Assembly: GCF_900188125.1 (NCBI RefSeq)
Contig: NZ_FZOW01000008.1
Coordinates: 62,001-126,000, forward strand
DNA: 64,000 nucleotides
From: Rhodococcoides kyotonense
GTDB taxonomy: Bacteria; Actinomycetota; Actinomycetes; Mycobacteriales; Mycobacteriaceae
Reading direction: 5' to 3'
The notes under the pieces are model-generated. The model had not been told where the DNA came from, did not search any database, and worked only from the letters and a program-made list of their open reading frames with translations. Position numbers and translations under genes: made by a program. Of this stretch, positions 9,050-17,554 are shown in pieces. Each line of letters starts with the position of its first letter. Position 1 is the stretch's first letter.

Positions 9050-10155
9050 GGCGTGCGACGTTCCTACTGTCGAAGGATCCGATCACCGAGCACGGCGGCG
9101 ATATCGCGTTGTCTCGCTTGATGATGCAGCTCGCGCGGGAAGCGTTCGAGGTTCGGTCGCTGTGCCTGTCGAAAGAGCAAGCGCCGTCACCGGATCCCGA
9201 CGTCACCCGCGTACTCAAGCCCGGAGTCGACGCCAAGCTGCTGCTCAAATCGCTCCGGCCGACGCGCAGCATCGTCCACGGCCGATACGACGTCGACGCA
9301 TTCGTCGCCGCAATCGAAGCCTCCGAGTCGGATGTCTATGTGGCCGAACACAGTTACATGGCCGAACCGTTCATCCGCTCGGCGAAGTTCGGGTCACCGT
9401 TCGTCATCAACACCGTCAACACCGAGTCACAGGTCTGGAAGGTGACGCGGGGACTCACGGGCCGGATCGAGGCGCCCAGAATTCTGCGTGACGAGATCCG
9501 CGTCGCGCGTGCAGCCGACGCCGTGGGTACCTACGACGCCGACGAGGCAGAGATGTACCGCAGCGAAGGCGTTCACGACGCACGGTGGATCGACCTGACA
9601 CTCGAGCCGACGCCGAAACTGGACCTCACACAGACCGCGAATCGACTCGTCTTCATGGGCACACGCGACTGGCCGCCGAACCAGGAAGCCTTCAAGATCG
9701 CGCTCGAGTACTGGCCCCGGATCTCCGAGGGAATCGACGACGCAGAGCTGTGCATCATCGGCGCAAAGGCAACGGGTGCACCCGATCCCGTCTACCCGCC
9801 CGGCGTCCGTGACCTCGGCTTCGTCGACGACCTGCAGGAATTCCTCGGCACCTGCCGCGCTCTGATCGCACCCGTCGCAACCGGCGGCGGTGTGCGCGTC
9901 AAGATACTCGACGCCGCGAGCAAGGGGCTTCCGGTCGTCGGGACCTCGGCGGCCGTCGGATCGCTCGGACCCGTCTTCGAGCTCCCCACGTTCGACGACC
10001 CGGAGCAGTTCGTCGCCGAATGCCGTCGCTATCTGCTCGACCGTAGTGCCGCCGTCAAAGCCGGACAACGCATCTACGAACTCAACACCGCCCGTTGGGA
10101 AGACCGCATTCCGCACACCACCGTCGCATCGCTGATCGGCGCACCACTCCGATAA
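9046..10155 (+). CDS. Glycosyltransferase
   Basis: This 369-residue protein belongs to the GT4/GT1-like superfamily. Its C-terminal half carries LVFMGTRDWPPNQEAFKIAL, a typical 'sugar transferase with PEP-CTERM/Stp1-like' segment, then LCIIGAKA, DLGFVDDLQEF and the donor-binding stretch CRALIAPVATGGGVRVKILDA. No membrane segments are present. The GTG start overlaps the flippase stop by 4 bp. The substrate is not predictable from the sequence. Confidence 0.8.
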   Translation: MRRATFLLSKDPITEHGGDIALSRLMMQLAREAFEVRSLCLSKEQAPSPDPDVTRVLKPGVDAKLLLKSLRPTRSIVHGRYDVDAFVAAIEASESDVYVAEHSYMAEPFIRSAKFGSPFVINTVNTESQVWKVTRGLTGRIEAPRILRDEIRVARAADAVGTYDADEAEMYRSEGVHDARWIDLTLEPTPKLDLTQTANRLVFMGTRDWPPNQEAFKIALEYWPRISEGIDDAELCIIGAKATGAPDPVYPPGVRDLGFVDDLQEFLGTCRALIAPVATGGGVRVKILDAASKGLPVVGTSAAVGSLGPVFELPTFDDPEQFVAECRRYLLDRSAAVKAGQRIYELNTARWEDRIPHTTVASLIGAPLR

Positions 10156-10172
10156 CGCTTAGGATCACCGCC

Positions 10173-11198
10173 ATGCTGAAACACCGAGTTGCTACCGTCG
10201 TCGCCGCTGCGGCCCTTGCACTGGGCCTCACGGCGCCCGCCGCGCAGGCTGCCCCGCCGTCGGGACTGGGTTTCAGCAGCGGCGCGCCGTTCGTGCTGCT
10301 CGACGACGCCACCCTGAACAACGAGCTCGTCGCAGGCCGCGAGGTAGGAGCGTCGTGGGTTCGCGTCGTCGTCAACTGGGCGGCGATCGAGACGGCACCG
10401 GGCGTGTTCGACTGGAGCAACACCGATCGCGTCGTGAATGCGGCTCGTGCGCAGGGCTATTCGGTTCTGGCGGTACTCGCCGGCACGCCCGCGTGGGCGC
10501 AGGGAGGCATTCCCAGCTTCCTGCCGGGTGCTGTACCGGCCGATGCAGGTACCTACGGTGCGTTCGCGGGCGCTGCCGCAACACATCTCGGCGATCGCGT
10601 CGACACCTACGAAGTCTGGAACGAGCCGAACATCCCCTCGTTCTTCGCGCCCGTCGACGCGTCGCGCTACGTGGGACTTTTGCGCGCGGCGTACCCGTCG
10701 ATCCATGCAGGTGACCCGGGCGCCACCGTGATCAGCGCCGGACTCGCCACCACCATCGACACCGGCGGCTGGACCGTCGCACCGGTGACGTTCCTTCAGC
10801 AGATGTACGCGGCCGGAGCTGCGGGCTTCATGGATGCAGTTGCGTTGCACCCCTACACTTTTCCGTTCACCGTCGAGAACGATCCCAACGGCCAGTGGAC
10901 ACAGGTCGACCAGGCGTACGGCACCATGACGGCCAACGGCGACGGTGGCAAGAAGATATGGATCACCGAGCTCGGCGCGCCGACCGGCAACGGCCCCATG
11001 TCCGTCAGCGAGGACGCGCAAGCCGCGATCATCGGCAGCAGCCTGGCCAAGGCGTCGCAACTTCCTTATGTCGGACCGGTTTTCGTGCACTCGCTGCGCG
11101 ACTCGGGCACCGACGCGTTCGACTCCGAGCAGAACTACGGTCTGCTGCGGAGCGACTTCAGCCGGAAACCATCGTTCGCTGTGGTGCAGGGCTCCTGA
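10173..11198 (+). CDS. Secreted clan-A glycoside hydrolase (341 aa)
   Basis: This is a shorter paralogue of the hydrolase at 959. A signal peptide (MLKHR, then an Ala/Leu stretch ending APAAQA) is followed by a barrel with acid/base Glu151 in VWNEPN and candidate nucleophile Glu266 in WITELG. The sequence around both glutamates and the segments VTFLQQMYAAGA and MTANGDGGKKIW are nearly shared with the first enzyme. The ATG at 10173 has AGGA upstream; a start at 10095 would lie inside the preceding gene. Its 3' end overlaps the convergent TspO-like gene by 41 bp. It probably degrades or trims the polymer made by this locus. Confidence 0.85.
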   Translation: MLKHRVATVVAAAALALGLTAPAAQAAPPSGLGFSSGAPFVLLDDATLNNELVAGREVGASWVRVVVNWAAIETAPGVFDWSNTDRVVNAARAQGYSVLAVLAGTPAWAQGGIPSFLPGAVPADAGTYGAFAGAAATHLGDRVDTYEVWNEPNIPSFFAPVDASRYVGLLRAAYPSIHAGDPGATVISAGLATTIDTGGWTVAPVTFLQQMYAAGAAGFMDAVALHPYTFPFTVENDPNGQWTQVDQAYGTMTANGDGGKKIWITELGAPTGNGPMSVSEDAQAAIIGSSLAKASQLPYVGPVFVHSLRDSGTDAFDSEQNYGLLRSDFSRKPSFAVVQGS

Positions 11199-11916
11199 CG
11201 ACAGCTGTGTAGACGCCGACGACCAGGGCTGCGGCGGCTGCGGTCCACCCGACCGGCGCGCTGCTCAGCTCGCCGGCAAGTCGACCCTGTGCGATCCACA
11301 TCAGGCCCCACACGATCCCGATTGCGGGAGCGGCCGCGCCGCCCGAGTAGACGGCCAACCAGACACCGACGATCGCGGCGACGACCACCGCGCCGACGGC
11401 CCACACCGTCGCACCCCCGGTGATGCCCAGGTCGACGAGCCACGCGGTCACGTTGGCGATCGTTGCGACGCACACCCAGCCGAGGTACAGGCCCATCGTG
11501 CCGTCGGTGATCACCGCGTCGAGGCGATTCTCGGGTGGCGTTGCCTGCGTGAGAACGAAGATCCGAACGAGGGTTGCCAGCAATGCGGCGATCACGAGGA
11601 CGCTCAGCCACAGCAGGCCCGCTTGAATCGTCAGAATCCACACCGCGTTCAGCAGCATCGACACCGCGATCGGCACGCGTAGCGGTTCCTGCCTCGGCCC
11701 GGCGAAGAACTGATGAATCGCGTACGCGGCGAACCCGATGTAGATGACGGTCCAGATCGAAAAAGCGGGCCCCGACGGCGCAACCAGCGTCGATGACGCA
11801 CTGAGCGCGCCATTCGCTGCCTCCGCGATCGGCGTGCCCACCCACGCTCCCGAACCGATGAAGGACCCGATCACCGCAACGACCGCGCTGACGAGGACTC
11901 CGACCTGCCGTGTCAT
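11158..11916 (-). CDS. TspO/MBR-like membrane protein
   Basis: The 252-residue integral membrane protein has about six hydrophobic segments. The segment PSGPAFSIWTVIYIGFAAYA and many conserved tryptophans resemble the tryptophan-rich sensory protein (TspO/MBR) family, which binds tetrapyrroles or other hydrophobic ligands. The match is to the broader actinobacterial branch, which is longer than the classical ~160-residue TspO. ATG 11916 has GTGAGG upstream; GTG 11928 is an alternative. It is not obviously linked to its neighbours. Confidence 0.65.
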   Translation of the reverse strand: MTRQVGVLVSAVVAVIGSFIGSGAWVGTPIAEAANGALSASSTLVAPSGPAFSIWTVIYIGFAAYAIHQFFAGPRQEPLRVPIAVSMLLNAVWILTIQAGLLWLSVLVIAALLATLVRIFVLTQATPPENRLDAVITDGTMGLYLGWVCVATIANVTAWLVDLGITGGATVWAVGAVVVAAIVGVWLAVYSGGAAAPAIGIVWGLMWIAQGRLAGELSSAPVGWTAAAAALVVGVYTAVVRSPAPQRTMVSG

Positions 11917-12010
11917 GTCCAGCCTCACTTCTGCCGAGACGTGGCGGATCCAGCGTCCCCGACGTCTGCAGTCGGATTCCCGAGGTGGGGTGATCGCAAA
12001 CCGGCAGATG

Positions 12011-12061
12011 GCTTGAATGGTCCGCTCAAACCATCGGATCGTATGAATGTGCGATTCAAGC
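12011..12061. repeat. TTGAATGG palindrome, hairpin family 2 (copy 1)
   Basis: Outer arms GCTTGAAT (12011-12018) and ATTCAAGC (12054-12061) are perfectly complementary. Two smaller palindromes lie inside: TTGA...TCAA (12013-12029 region) and TGAAT-GTGCG-ATTCA (12044-12058). It lies 5 bases after the stop of the minus-strand operon ending at 12067 and probably terminates it. The GCTTGAATGGTCC core is shared with the hairpin at 16326. Confidence 0.65.
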
Positions 12062-12066
12062 GGTGG

Positions 12067-13572
12067 TCAGAGCAGGGCAGATATGTCCGACGGCAAGGCC
12101 GCCGGCGAGATCACGACCGCCGCGAACGTACCGTCCTCGGCCGGAGAAATCTGAACCGGGGACGCGTCGGACAGCACGTACAGGCTGCCGTCGGACGACC
12201 AGACAGCCCCCGAACCGTAGCGATCGCTCGATGACGCGGGGCCTTCGTAAACTACTCGGCCGATCGTGTCGGTGATGACGAGCGACCCGCCGTCGACGCC
12301 CGCGGTGTATCCGCCGGAGGACGTCGAACTGCCCTCTGCAATGAACGCGCTCGCGGGTGGCGGGGGTGGCGTGGTGACCGCCGGCGTAGTGGTGTCGGGC
12401 ACGAGGGGTTCCGCAGTCTGCGCCTCGGGTGCCGACGTCGTCGTGGTCGGTGCCGCCGAAGTCTCCGGAACCGTGGTCGTGGTGGTCGTTGCGGTCTCTG
12501 CAGGCGAGGACGTCGCGGCCGTGCTGGGAGCTGGTGCTTCGGTCGTCGACGTGGAGGCCGGGGCCTCCGCGATCCTGGCCGACCGCGGTGCCGCGGCAGC
12601 TGGAGTGACCGTGCCGGCTGTCTTGCACGCGTATGCCAACGACGTCAGTGCCACGATCGTCTGCGTCACGGACTGGCTGGAAATGAAGTTGTTGTACACG
12701 GTCTGGAGGGTGACCCGTATGTCGCCGAGGTTCAGCAGATTCGTCAGTCCGGCAGCAGGACGGTAGGTCGTCGTTGCTGTTGCCGAGGGTGTGACGTCGA
12801 TGGTCGTCGGGTTGGCCCCGAGGGGAGGTGTGAACACCAATCGGTACCCCGTTGCACGGGTGACGTTCGGCCAGCTGAGATCCACGGCCGAACCGGCTGC
12901 GTTGGCACAGGTGAACGACGCAGGCCGCCCCAGTACGACGGGTGTGATCGACGCCTGTGCCGTCGCCACGTCCAGCGGCGCGGCCTCCGTGGCGGTCGAC
13001 CGCGAGAAGCCGACGCCGACAATCGAAGAGACGACGACCACGGCTGCGACGGACGCGGCGGCCGCGTGCCGACCGGACGGCTGAGACAGGCGTCGTACAT
13101 CGGGCGCGAACGCGACCCACAGCAGAACCGACGCCAGCACGCCGCCCGTGATCCACGCGAACGGTGTACTCAGCCACGCGACGACGTAGCCGAGGTAGGG
13201 CACGGAGAACAGCACACGATCGGCGTCGACGACGACGTACTGCTCCGAATCGACCGCAGCATTCGCGTCGCCTTTGAGATTCAGTACGACGGAATTACCA
13301 GTGACAGTGCCGATCTCGTCGACGCGGTGCGTGATCCGTGAGCCGTCAGCGCTGTGCACACTGACGACGTCGCCGACGTGAACGTCGGTCGCCGGAACGG
13401 TGCGCGACATCGCGACGGATCCGGTGGGAATGCTCGGTTCCATCGACCCCGACGTGAACACGAGAGGTGTGATCCCGAAAGCGATAGCGGCGATTCCGCC
13501 CAGAAGGCAGAGCGTCCCCAGGATCGCGCCGACGGTGAGAGCGGTCTCCTGCAGCCTCTTACGCATCTGCAT
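12067..13572 (-). CDS. SipW-type signal peptidase fused to an exported FnIII/Thr-rich stalk
   Basis: Residues 1-160 are an S26 signal peptidase of the SipW/ER type. A membrane anchor (11-38) is followed by the nucleophile Ser43 in TSGSMEPS, His82 in RITHRV in place of the usual lysine, and a second membrane segment (~125-155). A new hydrophobic segment (171-190) then leads to a ~95-residue region resembling a fibronectin type III domain (SWPNVTRATGYRLVF), a Ser/Thr/Pro-rich linker (~330-420) and a C-terminal beta-rich domain. The whole is 501 residues; ordinary SipW proteins have about 190. The start overlaps the TasA-like gene; ATG 13566 is an alternative. It presumably processes the small exported proteins upstream, and its tail may be a surface scaffold. 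Confidence 0.8.
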   Translation of the reverse strand: MQMRKRLQETALTVGAILGTLCLLGGIAAIAFGITPLVFTSGSMEPSIPTGSVAMSRTVPATDVHVGDVVSVHSADGSRITHRVDEIGTVTGNSVVLNLKGDANAAVDSEQYVVVDADRVLFSVPYLGYVVAWLSTPFAWITGGVLASVLLWVAFAPDVRRLSQPSGRHAAAASVAAVVVVSSIVGVGFSRSTATEAAPLDVATAQASITPVVLGRPASFTCANAAGSAVDLSWPNVTRATGYRLVFTPPLGANPTTIDVTPSATATTTYRPAAGLTNLLNLGDIRVTLQTVYNNFISSQSVTQTIVALTSLAYACKTAGTVTPAAAAPRSARIAEAPASTSTTEAPAPSTAATSSPAETATTTTTTVPETSAAPTTTTSAPEAQTAEPLVPDTTTPAVTTPPPPPASAFIAEGSSTSSGGYTAGVDGGSLVITDTIGRVVYEGPASSSDRYGSGAVWSSDGSLYVLSDASPVQISPAEDGTFAAVVISPAALPSDISALL

Positions 13573-14119
13573 CGAACCTCAACAATGCGGTACCCGTCTG
13601 TCCCTGAACGGTATTCGGTGCCGTCGAGGACAACGTGACGACGACGCACAGTGCGTTGCTTCCGGTGGCCGCGAGCGGTCCGGTCCTGACGCCTATCGCT
13701 GCGTCGGCGGTGGTGAGAGCGACCGCGGTGGCGATCGCGGTACCACCCGTACACGCCGTTCCGGTCGACGTGCCGCCCGTGTACACGGACATCGTCAGGC
13801 CCGACGTGAAGGTGCCCGCACCCTTCGCGAACATCGTGTAATAGAGCGGGAGGTTACCGGCGTTCTGCACGGTGACGATCGCCGAAACACTGTCTCCCGG
13901 ATAGACGTTCGTTCCGTTGATCAGCGACAGCGGAGTGGGATTGGCCTCGCTACCGCTCAGTTTCACGTTGAACAGTCCGGTCGTGAACACACCGGACGTC
14001 GCAGTCGCAGTCTGAGACCATGCGGCCAGCGTCCCGACCGCTCCGAGCCCCAGAACCATGCCCAACGACAGCAGCGCACGAACCCGAGTGCTGCTGACGA
14101 AGGCCCACAGACGCTTCAT
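13559..14119 (-). CDS. TasA/camelysin-like exported protein
   Basis: The 186-residue protein has a basic N-terminus, a hydrophobic signal segment (about 12-33, ending GTLAAWSQ) and a beta-rich, Thr/Gly-rich body with ITVQNAGNLPLYY-like segments. This is the layout of SipW-dependent fibre or matrix proteins such as TasA and camelysin. The body has SAIVTVQNAGNLPLYYTMF, a typical strand pair of that fold. It is encoded between two signal peptidase genes with 4-14 bp overlaps, so it is very likely a substrate. Assembly into fibres is inference. Confidence 0.75.
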   Translation of the reverse strand: MKRLWAFVSSTRVRALLSLGMVLGLGAVGTLAAWSQTATATSGVFTTGLFNVKLSGSEANPTPLSLINGTNVYPGDSVSAIVTVQNAGNLPLYYTMFAKGAGTFTSGLTMSVYTGGTSTGTACTGGTAIATAVALTTADAAIGVRTGPLAATGSNALCVVVTLSSTAPNTVQGQTGTALLRFDADA

Positions 14120-14679
14120 GATCGACGACGCGATCGATCGATACCCGCGCCGACGAACTGATACAGCGCATACAACACCAGCGCCCCCGCAATGCCTCCG
14201 ACGACGACGGTCCTCCGATCACCGGTGAGCCAATTGTTCACGTATCCGAGATACGGAATGCTGTACCAGACAGCACCTCTGATCTGGACAGGCTGCACCG
14301 GCTTCTCGTCGGCAACAGGGTTGTTGTCGCCCTGCGTGGTGTAGACGGTGGTGCCGTCCGCCTCGATCGACGACGCGATGATCCGGTGCGTGATGACGTC
14401 GGGCTTACCCGATTCGATCTGGTACGTCACAGCCTGACCGATGGCGAGTTCCGCGTCGTCGATGGGTTTGGTGATGATCAACGTTCCAGGCGGGTACGTC
14501 GGTTCCATCGACGACGTCAACACGGTGTACGGCATCGCACCGGCAACCTTCGGAACGATCACGGCCGCAAGGAGAACCGCGACGACGAACAGCAGAACGA
14601 CCATCGAGACGATACGCGAGAACCACCAGCCGAAGCCGGTCGATTCGTCGTCCTCGACGGGTGCCGTATGCGCGTTCAT
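14116..14679 (-). CDS. SipW-type signal peptidase I
   Basis: The 187-residue membrane protease has an N-terminal anchor (~21-42), nucleophile Ser57 in LTSSMEPT, general-base His98 in DVITHRI, and a C-terminal membrane segment near VVVGGIAGALVLYALY. His in place of Lys marks the ER/SipW type, which in Bacillus cleaves TasA-like substrates. The start at ATG 14679 overlaps the upstream stop (ATGA), and the stop overlaps the TasA-like start. Longer frames upstream run through the neighbouring gene in another frame. Confidence 0.85.
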   Translation of the reverse strand: MNAHTAPVEDDESTGFGWWFSRIVSMVVLLFVVAVLLAAVIVPKVAGAMPYTVLTSSMEPTYPPGTLIITKPIDDAELAIGQAVTYQIESGKPDVITHRIIASSIEADGTTVYTTQGDNNPVADEKPVQPVQIRGAVWYSIPYLGYVNNWLTGDRRTVVVGGIAGALVLYALYQFVGAGIDRSRRRS

Positions 14680-15257
14680 GCTCTCGGTGCCTGCTTCGCT
14701 AGGAAAGAGAAGACGTGTGTGTACGTCGACTGGACGGCAGGGACCGTCTTCAATGTCGAACGAACACAGAGGATCTGCGTGGCTCCCGGTTCGAGCCGCG
14801 TGGCTGCCCCCGACAAGGCAGCGGGCGTACCCGTGGTCACGTCGACGGAGAACGCCGAAGTTCCTGTGGGAGTGCCGGTATCGGTACACGCCGCCTGCGA
14901 CGCGACGACCGTGCCGTCGAGATGCACCGTCACCGCAGCACCGGATTGCAACTGCACTGCGATGGACGACACCTGGACCGTCATCGGCGTCGTGCCGGAG
15001 TTCTCCAGCACCAAGGGTTTCTGGACGAACTGATTCTGCAGCAGAGGCGTCGACGATTTCAGGTTCGCGAACACATAACTCGACGATTTCGCATCCGCCC
15101 CGCTACGCGCAGTGAGCGAGAAGGTACCTGCGGCAACGGTTCCGCCGGGCGCGGTGGTCTGGGCACGCCACAGGGCGCCGGTGGACTGCACGGACCCGAA
15201 GGCCACTGCAGCCACCGCCGCCGCTGCGACTGCGCACCACAGCCACTTCATGCTCAT
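14676..15257 (-). CDS. SipW-dependent-type exported protein
   Basis: The 193-residue protein begins MSMKWLW and has an Ala/Val-rich signal segment (to about residue 25), then QSTGALWRAQTTAPGGTVAA. This ALW...APGG junction is the same as in the next gene and is typical of SipW-type signal peptides. The body is beta-rich with repeated Thr/Ser/Val strands and two Cys pairs (AACTDTG, ILCVRS). It is a likely substrate of the adjacent peptidases. ATG 15251 is an alternative start. Confidence 0.75.
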   Translation of the reverse strand: MSMKWLWCAVAAAAVAAVAFGSVQSTGALWRAQTTAPGGTVAAGTFSLTARSGADAKSSSYVFANLKSSTPLLQNQFVQKPLVLENSGTTPMTVQVSSIAVQLQSGAAVTVHLDGTVVASQAACTDTGTPTGTSAFSVDVTTGTPAALSGAATRLEPGATQILCVRSTLKTVPAVQSTYTHVFSFLAKQAPRA

Positions 15258-15283
15258 GGCAGGCAAACTTCAATTCACCAGAA

Positions 15284-15829
15284 TCAAGAACGAGTTTGAG
15301 TCAAGTCGATCTTGAAGTTGGTCAAACCCACCGAACCGTTCTGGCCGTTGAGTCCGGTTGTGGTGGAGAGGAACTCGAGACGAACCTTGACTGCGACGGT
15401 CTTGCCGTTGTCCGCACTGGTGACGGCGTTGTTCGCGATGTCGGTCGTACCGATCTTCGACGTCACGGTGACCGGAGTGTCGGTGGCGGAGATGTTGGTG
15501 CGCGCGATCGAGTCCTGGCTGGCCGAAATGGTCGCCGTGAGGTTGTTGCCGGACGCCGCGACGGTGTAGCTCGCGTCGTACTCGAGGACGTCGCCGGGGA
15601 CCATCTTGAACGCGGAGATGTCCGCGATGGGGCCGGGGGCAACGCTTCCCGTGGTGGACACCTCGGTCCACTGACCGGTGTTGACGGGGACAAGCCGCAG
15701 CTCACCGGCGGTGACGGTTCCACCGGGAGCGGTCTGACTGTCGCTCCACAGGGCGTAGGAACCCGCGCCACCCAACAGAAGTACGCCTGCGGCTGCTGCA
15801 GCGATTGCGCCCTTGGTTGCCTTGTTCAT
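15284..15829 (-). CDS. Alternate-type signal peptide (SipW-substrate) protein, first gene of operon
   Basis: The 181-residue protein begins MNKATKGAIAAAAAGVLLLG and continues GGAGSYALWSDSQTAPGG, the pattern of the actinobacterial 'alternate-type signal peptide' family that occurs with SipW-like peptidases. The mature part is a ~150-residue beta-rich domain without cysteines, like TasA or camelysin. A purine-rich AAGG lies before ATG 15829; upstream methionines are not in a coding context. As first gene after a long leader it is probably the major product of the five-gene operon. Confidence 0.8.
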   Translation of the reverse strand: MNKATKGAIAAAAAGVLLLGGAGSYALWSDSQTAPGGTVTAGELRLVPVNTGQWTEVSTTGSVAPGPIADISAFKMVPGDVLEYDASYTVAASGNNLTATISASQDSIARTNISATDTPVTVTSKIGTTDIANNAVTSADNGKTVAVKVRLEFLSTTTGLNGQNGSVGLTNFKIDLTQTRS

Positions 15830-16325
15830 AGCCTTGTATCTCCATCGCGAAAGGTGCCCGGGTCGCGGGCATGAGGGGTGCCGTGCCGTCCGCGGTGGAC
15901 GGGGGCCGGTCAACACGAGCGCCTGGGTCTCGACTGCTCGGTAACTCAGGCAACTTGTCGCAACCCCGCAGTACTTCGTTACGCCTGCACCGTGCCTGTA
16001 ACGAGCCTTCACAGGTGTACGCCAAGCCGTGACCCCACGGTACGACACCCGTCGCGCCGATGGGCACGATGTCGATAACTGTTGCAACACAATCGAATAC
16101 GGAAAGAACGATGGTTCTCCGAAGTGGAGGAATTCAAGCTTCCGGACAACCGGGTCCGGTCAATTCTTCGATATCAGTTTTCTTTTGCCTGGCAAAAGAA
16201 CTTCAAGTTTCTTTACCGGCCGTGGCGGGCAGCAAACTTGGAGTCAAGATCCTTGGTGTAAACCCGATCGGCCGTCATGCGGCCGCGCACTCCGTAGGTT
16301 CGGAGGCTGGAAGTGGCGCAAAATG
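15830..16325. promoter_or_regulatory. Long upstream region of the SipW-type operon with palindromes
   Basis: About 500 bp without a gene. It contains a near-perfect palindrome with 10-bp arms TTCTTTTGCC (16190-16199) and GGCAAAAGAA (16201-16210) around one base, in an AT-rich stretch. A smaller inverted repeat CCGGAC (16142-16147) / GTCCGG (16154-16159) lies beside it. These could be operators; the distance of about 360 bp to the first start codon suggests a long leader. No promoter hexamers could be assigned with confidence. Confidence 0.45.
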
Positions 16326-16382
16326 ATCGCTTGAATGGTCCATTCATGTTGTCTGGCAACATGAATGGACCATTCAAGCGAT
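16326..16382. repeat. Perfect 26-bp inverted repeat, hairpin family 2 (copy 2)
   Basis: Arms 16326-16351 and 16357-16382 are perfectly complementary over 26 bp with loop TCTGG. Each arm contains its own palindrome TGAATGG-T/A-CCATTCA, so a cloverleaf is also possible. It lies 27 bases downstream of the stop of the minus-strand HadAB-type gene and probably acts as its terminator. The GCTTGAATGGTCC core recurs at 12011. Confidence 0.85.
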
Positions 16383-16409
16383 GAAACAAGCAGCGAACCG
16401 AATCCGACG

Positions 16410-17450
16410 TCAGCCGAGCTGAACCGTCGCGGTGGCTCGGTGTCCGAAGATGCGCTTGCCCTGGAAGGTCGCGCCCAGGGACACGACGGCCGTGCGGCTG
16501 TCGGCGTCGAGCGACTTGATCTTTCCGCTGAACTCGATTTCCGCGGCCTTGTGTGGGCCGACTGGAATCGGTGCAGTGAAGCGCACGGTGTAGTCCTTGA
16601 CCGCACCCGGGTCACCGATCCACGACGTGACATATCCGCCGCCGAGGCCCATCGTCAGCATTCCGTGGGCGAGGACGTCGTCGAGGTCGATGAGCTTGGC
16701 GAACTGCTCACTCCAGTGAATGGGGTTCGCGTCGCCCGCGACACCGGCGTAGTTGACCAGGTCGCCGCGTGTGAGGCGGACGGTGCGGCCGGGCAAGGTG
16801 TCCCCGACAGCGACGTCGTCGAACTTCACCGCAGGAGAAGAAGAATGGTCGACGGTGTCGAGCGGCGGGTGCTCGACCTGCTGATCCTCGTGTCCGGAGG
16901 CGCTGGCGCGAGCGGCCGATGTGGTCGCGCCGTGCATGACCAGGTTTTCGGCGGCGGCGATGATGCCGGTGTCGACGTCACCCTCGCGTCCGATGAGCAG
17001 CGTCGTGTACGTGGTCTGAACGAGTTCGTTGCGCTGGTTGGACACGATGTTCTTGGTGACCATCATGTCCTTGCCCATGACTTCTTTGTAGGAGTCGAGC
17101 GAGACGTCGCAGTACAGCTGATCGCCCGCCAGGATCGGCTGATGGAACTCCAGAACCTGATCCGTCTGCAGCATTTGACTGAGGTCGAAGCCGACCGCGA
17201 TCTTCTCGAGCAACCGTCGCTGCGCGAGTGTGCCGACCAGGGAGATGAACGTCAGCGGCGCGACCAGACCTGTGTGGCCGATCGCTTTCGCGGCGTCGGC
17301 GTCCCAGTGAACCGGGTTGAAGTCCTGAACCGCCCGCGCATATTCGCGGACCTTCTCGCGTCCGACCTCGTAGTAGTCCTCGGTGCGATAGTGCTGGCCC
17401 ACCATTGCGCGCACGTGCTCGGATGGATCGACTGCCTCGTTGTCGCTCAT
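16410..17450 (-). CDS. Fused HadA/HadB-type (3R)-hydroxyacyl-ACP dehydratase
   Basis: This 346-residue protein joins two hot-dog domains. Residues ~15-150 resemble HadA/FAS1-DH (FNPVHWDADAAKAIG), and residues ~205-340 resemble the MaoC-like HadB with the active-site AGDANPIHW (Asp, His) and HGMLTMGLGGGYV. In mycobacteria HadA and HadB are separate subunits of the FAS-II dehydratase that removes water from 3-hydroxyacyl-ACP during mycolic acid elongation; fused forms are known in Rhodococcus and Nocardia. The linker (~150-200) is Ala/Ser-rich. It stands alone here, with no other FAS-II gene beside it. Confidence 0.85.
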   Translation of the reverse strand: MSDNEAVDPSEHVRAMVGQHYRTEDYYEVGREKVREYARAVQDFNPVHWDADAAKAIGHTGLVAPLTFISLVGTLAQRRLLEKIAVGFDLSQMLQTDQVLEFHQPILAGDQLYCDVSLDSYKEVMGKDMMVTKNIVSNQRNELVQTTYTTLLIGREGDVDTGIIAAAENLVMHGATTSAARASASGHEDQQVEHPPLDTVDHSSSPAVKFDDVAVGDTLPGRTVRLTRGDLVNYAGVAGDANPIHWSEQFAKLIDLDDVLAHGMLTMGLGGGYVTSWIGDPGAVKDYTVRFTAPIPVGPHKAAEIEFSGKIKSLDADSRTAVVSLGATFQGKRIFGHRATATVQLG

Positions 17451-17554
17451 TCCGAAAAACCTACCGGTCTCTCGACGAGGGGTTCCACACGAGGGCAGTG
17501 AGCTTGTGGAACGTCATAGAACCCGGCCGTCGGCAGTGGTATCGAGCCACAGCG

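Noticed and set aside
16060-16326. 88-codon small gene in the SipW leader
   Set aside because: No SD, no family, and it crosses palindromes; codon use is atypical.
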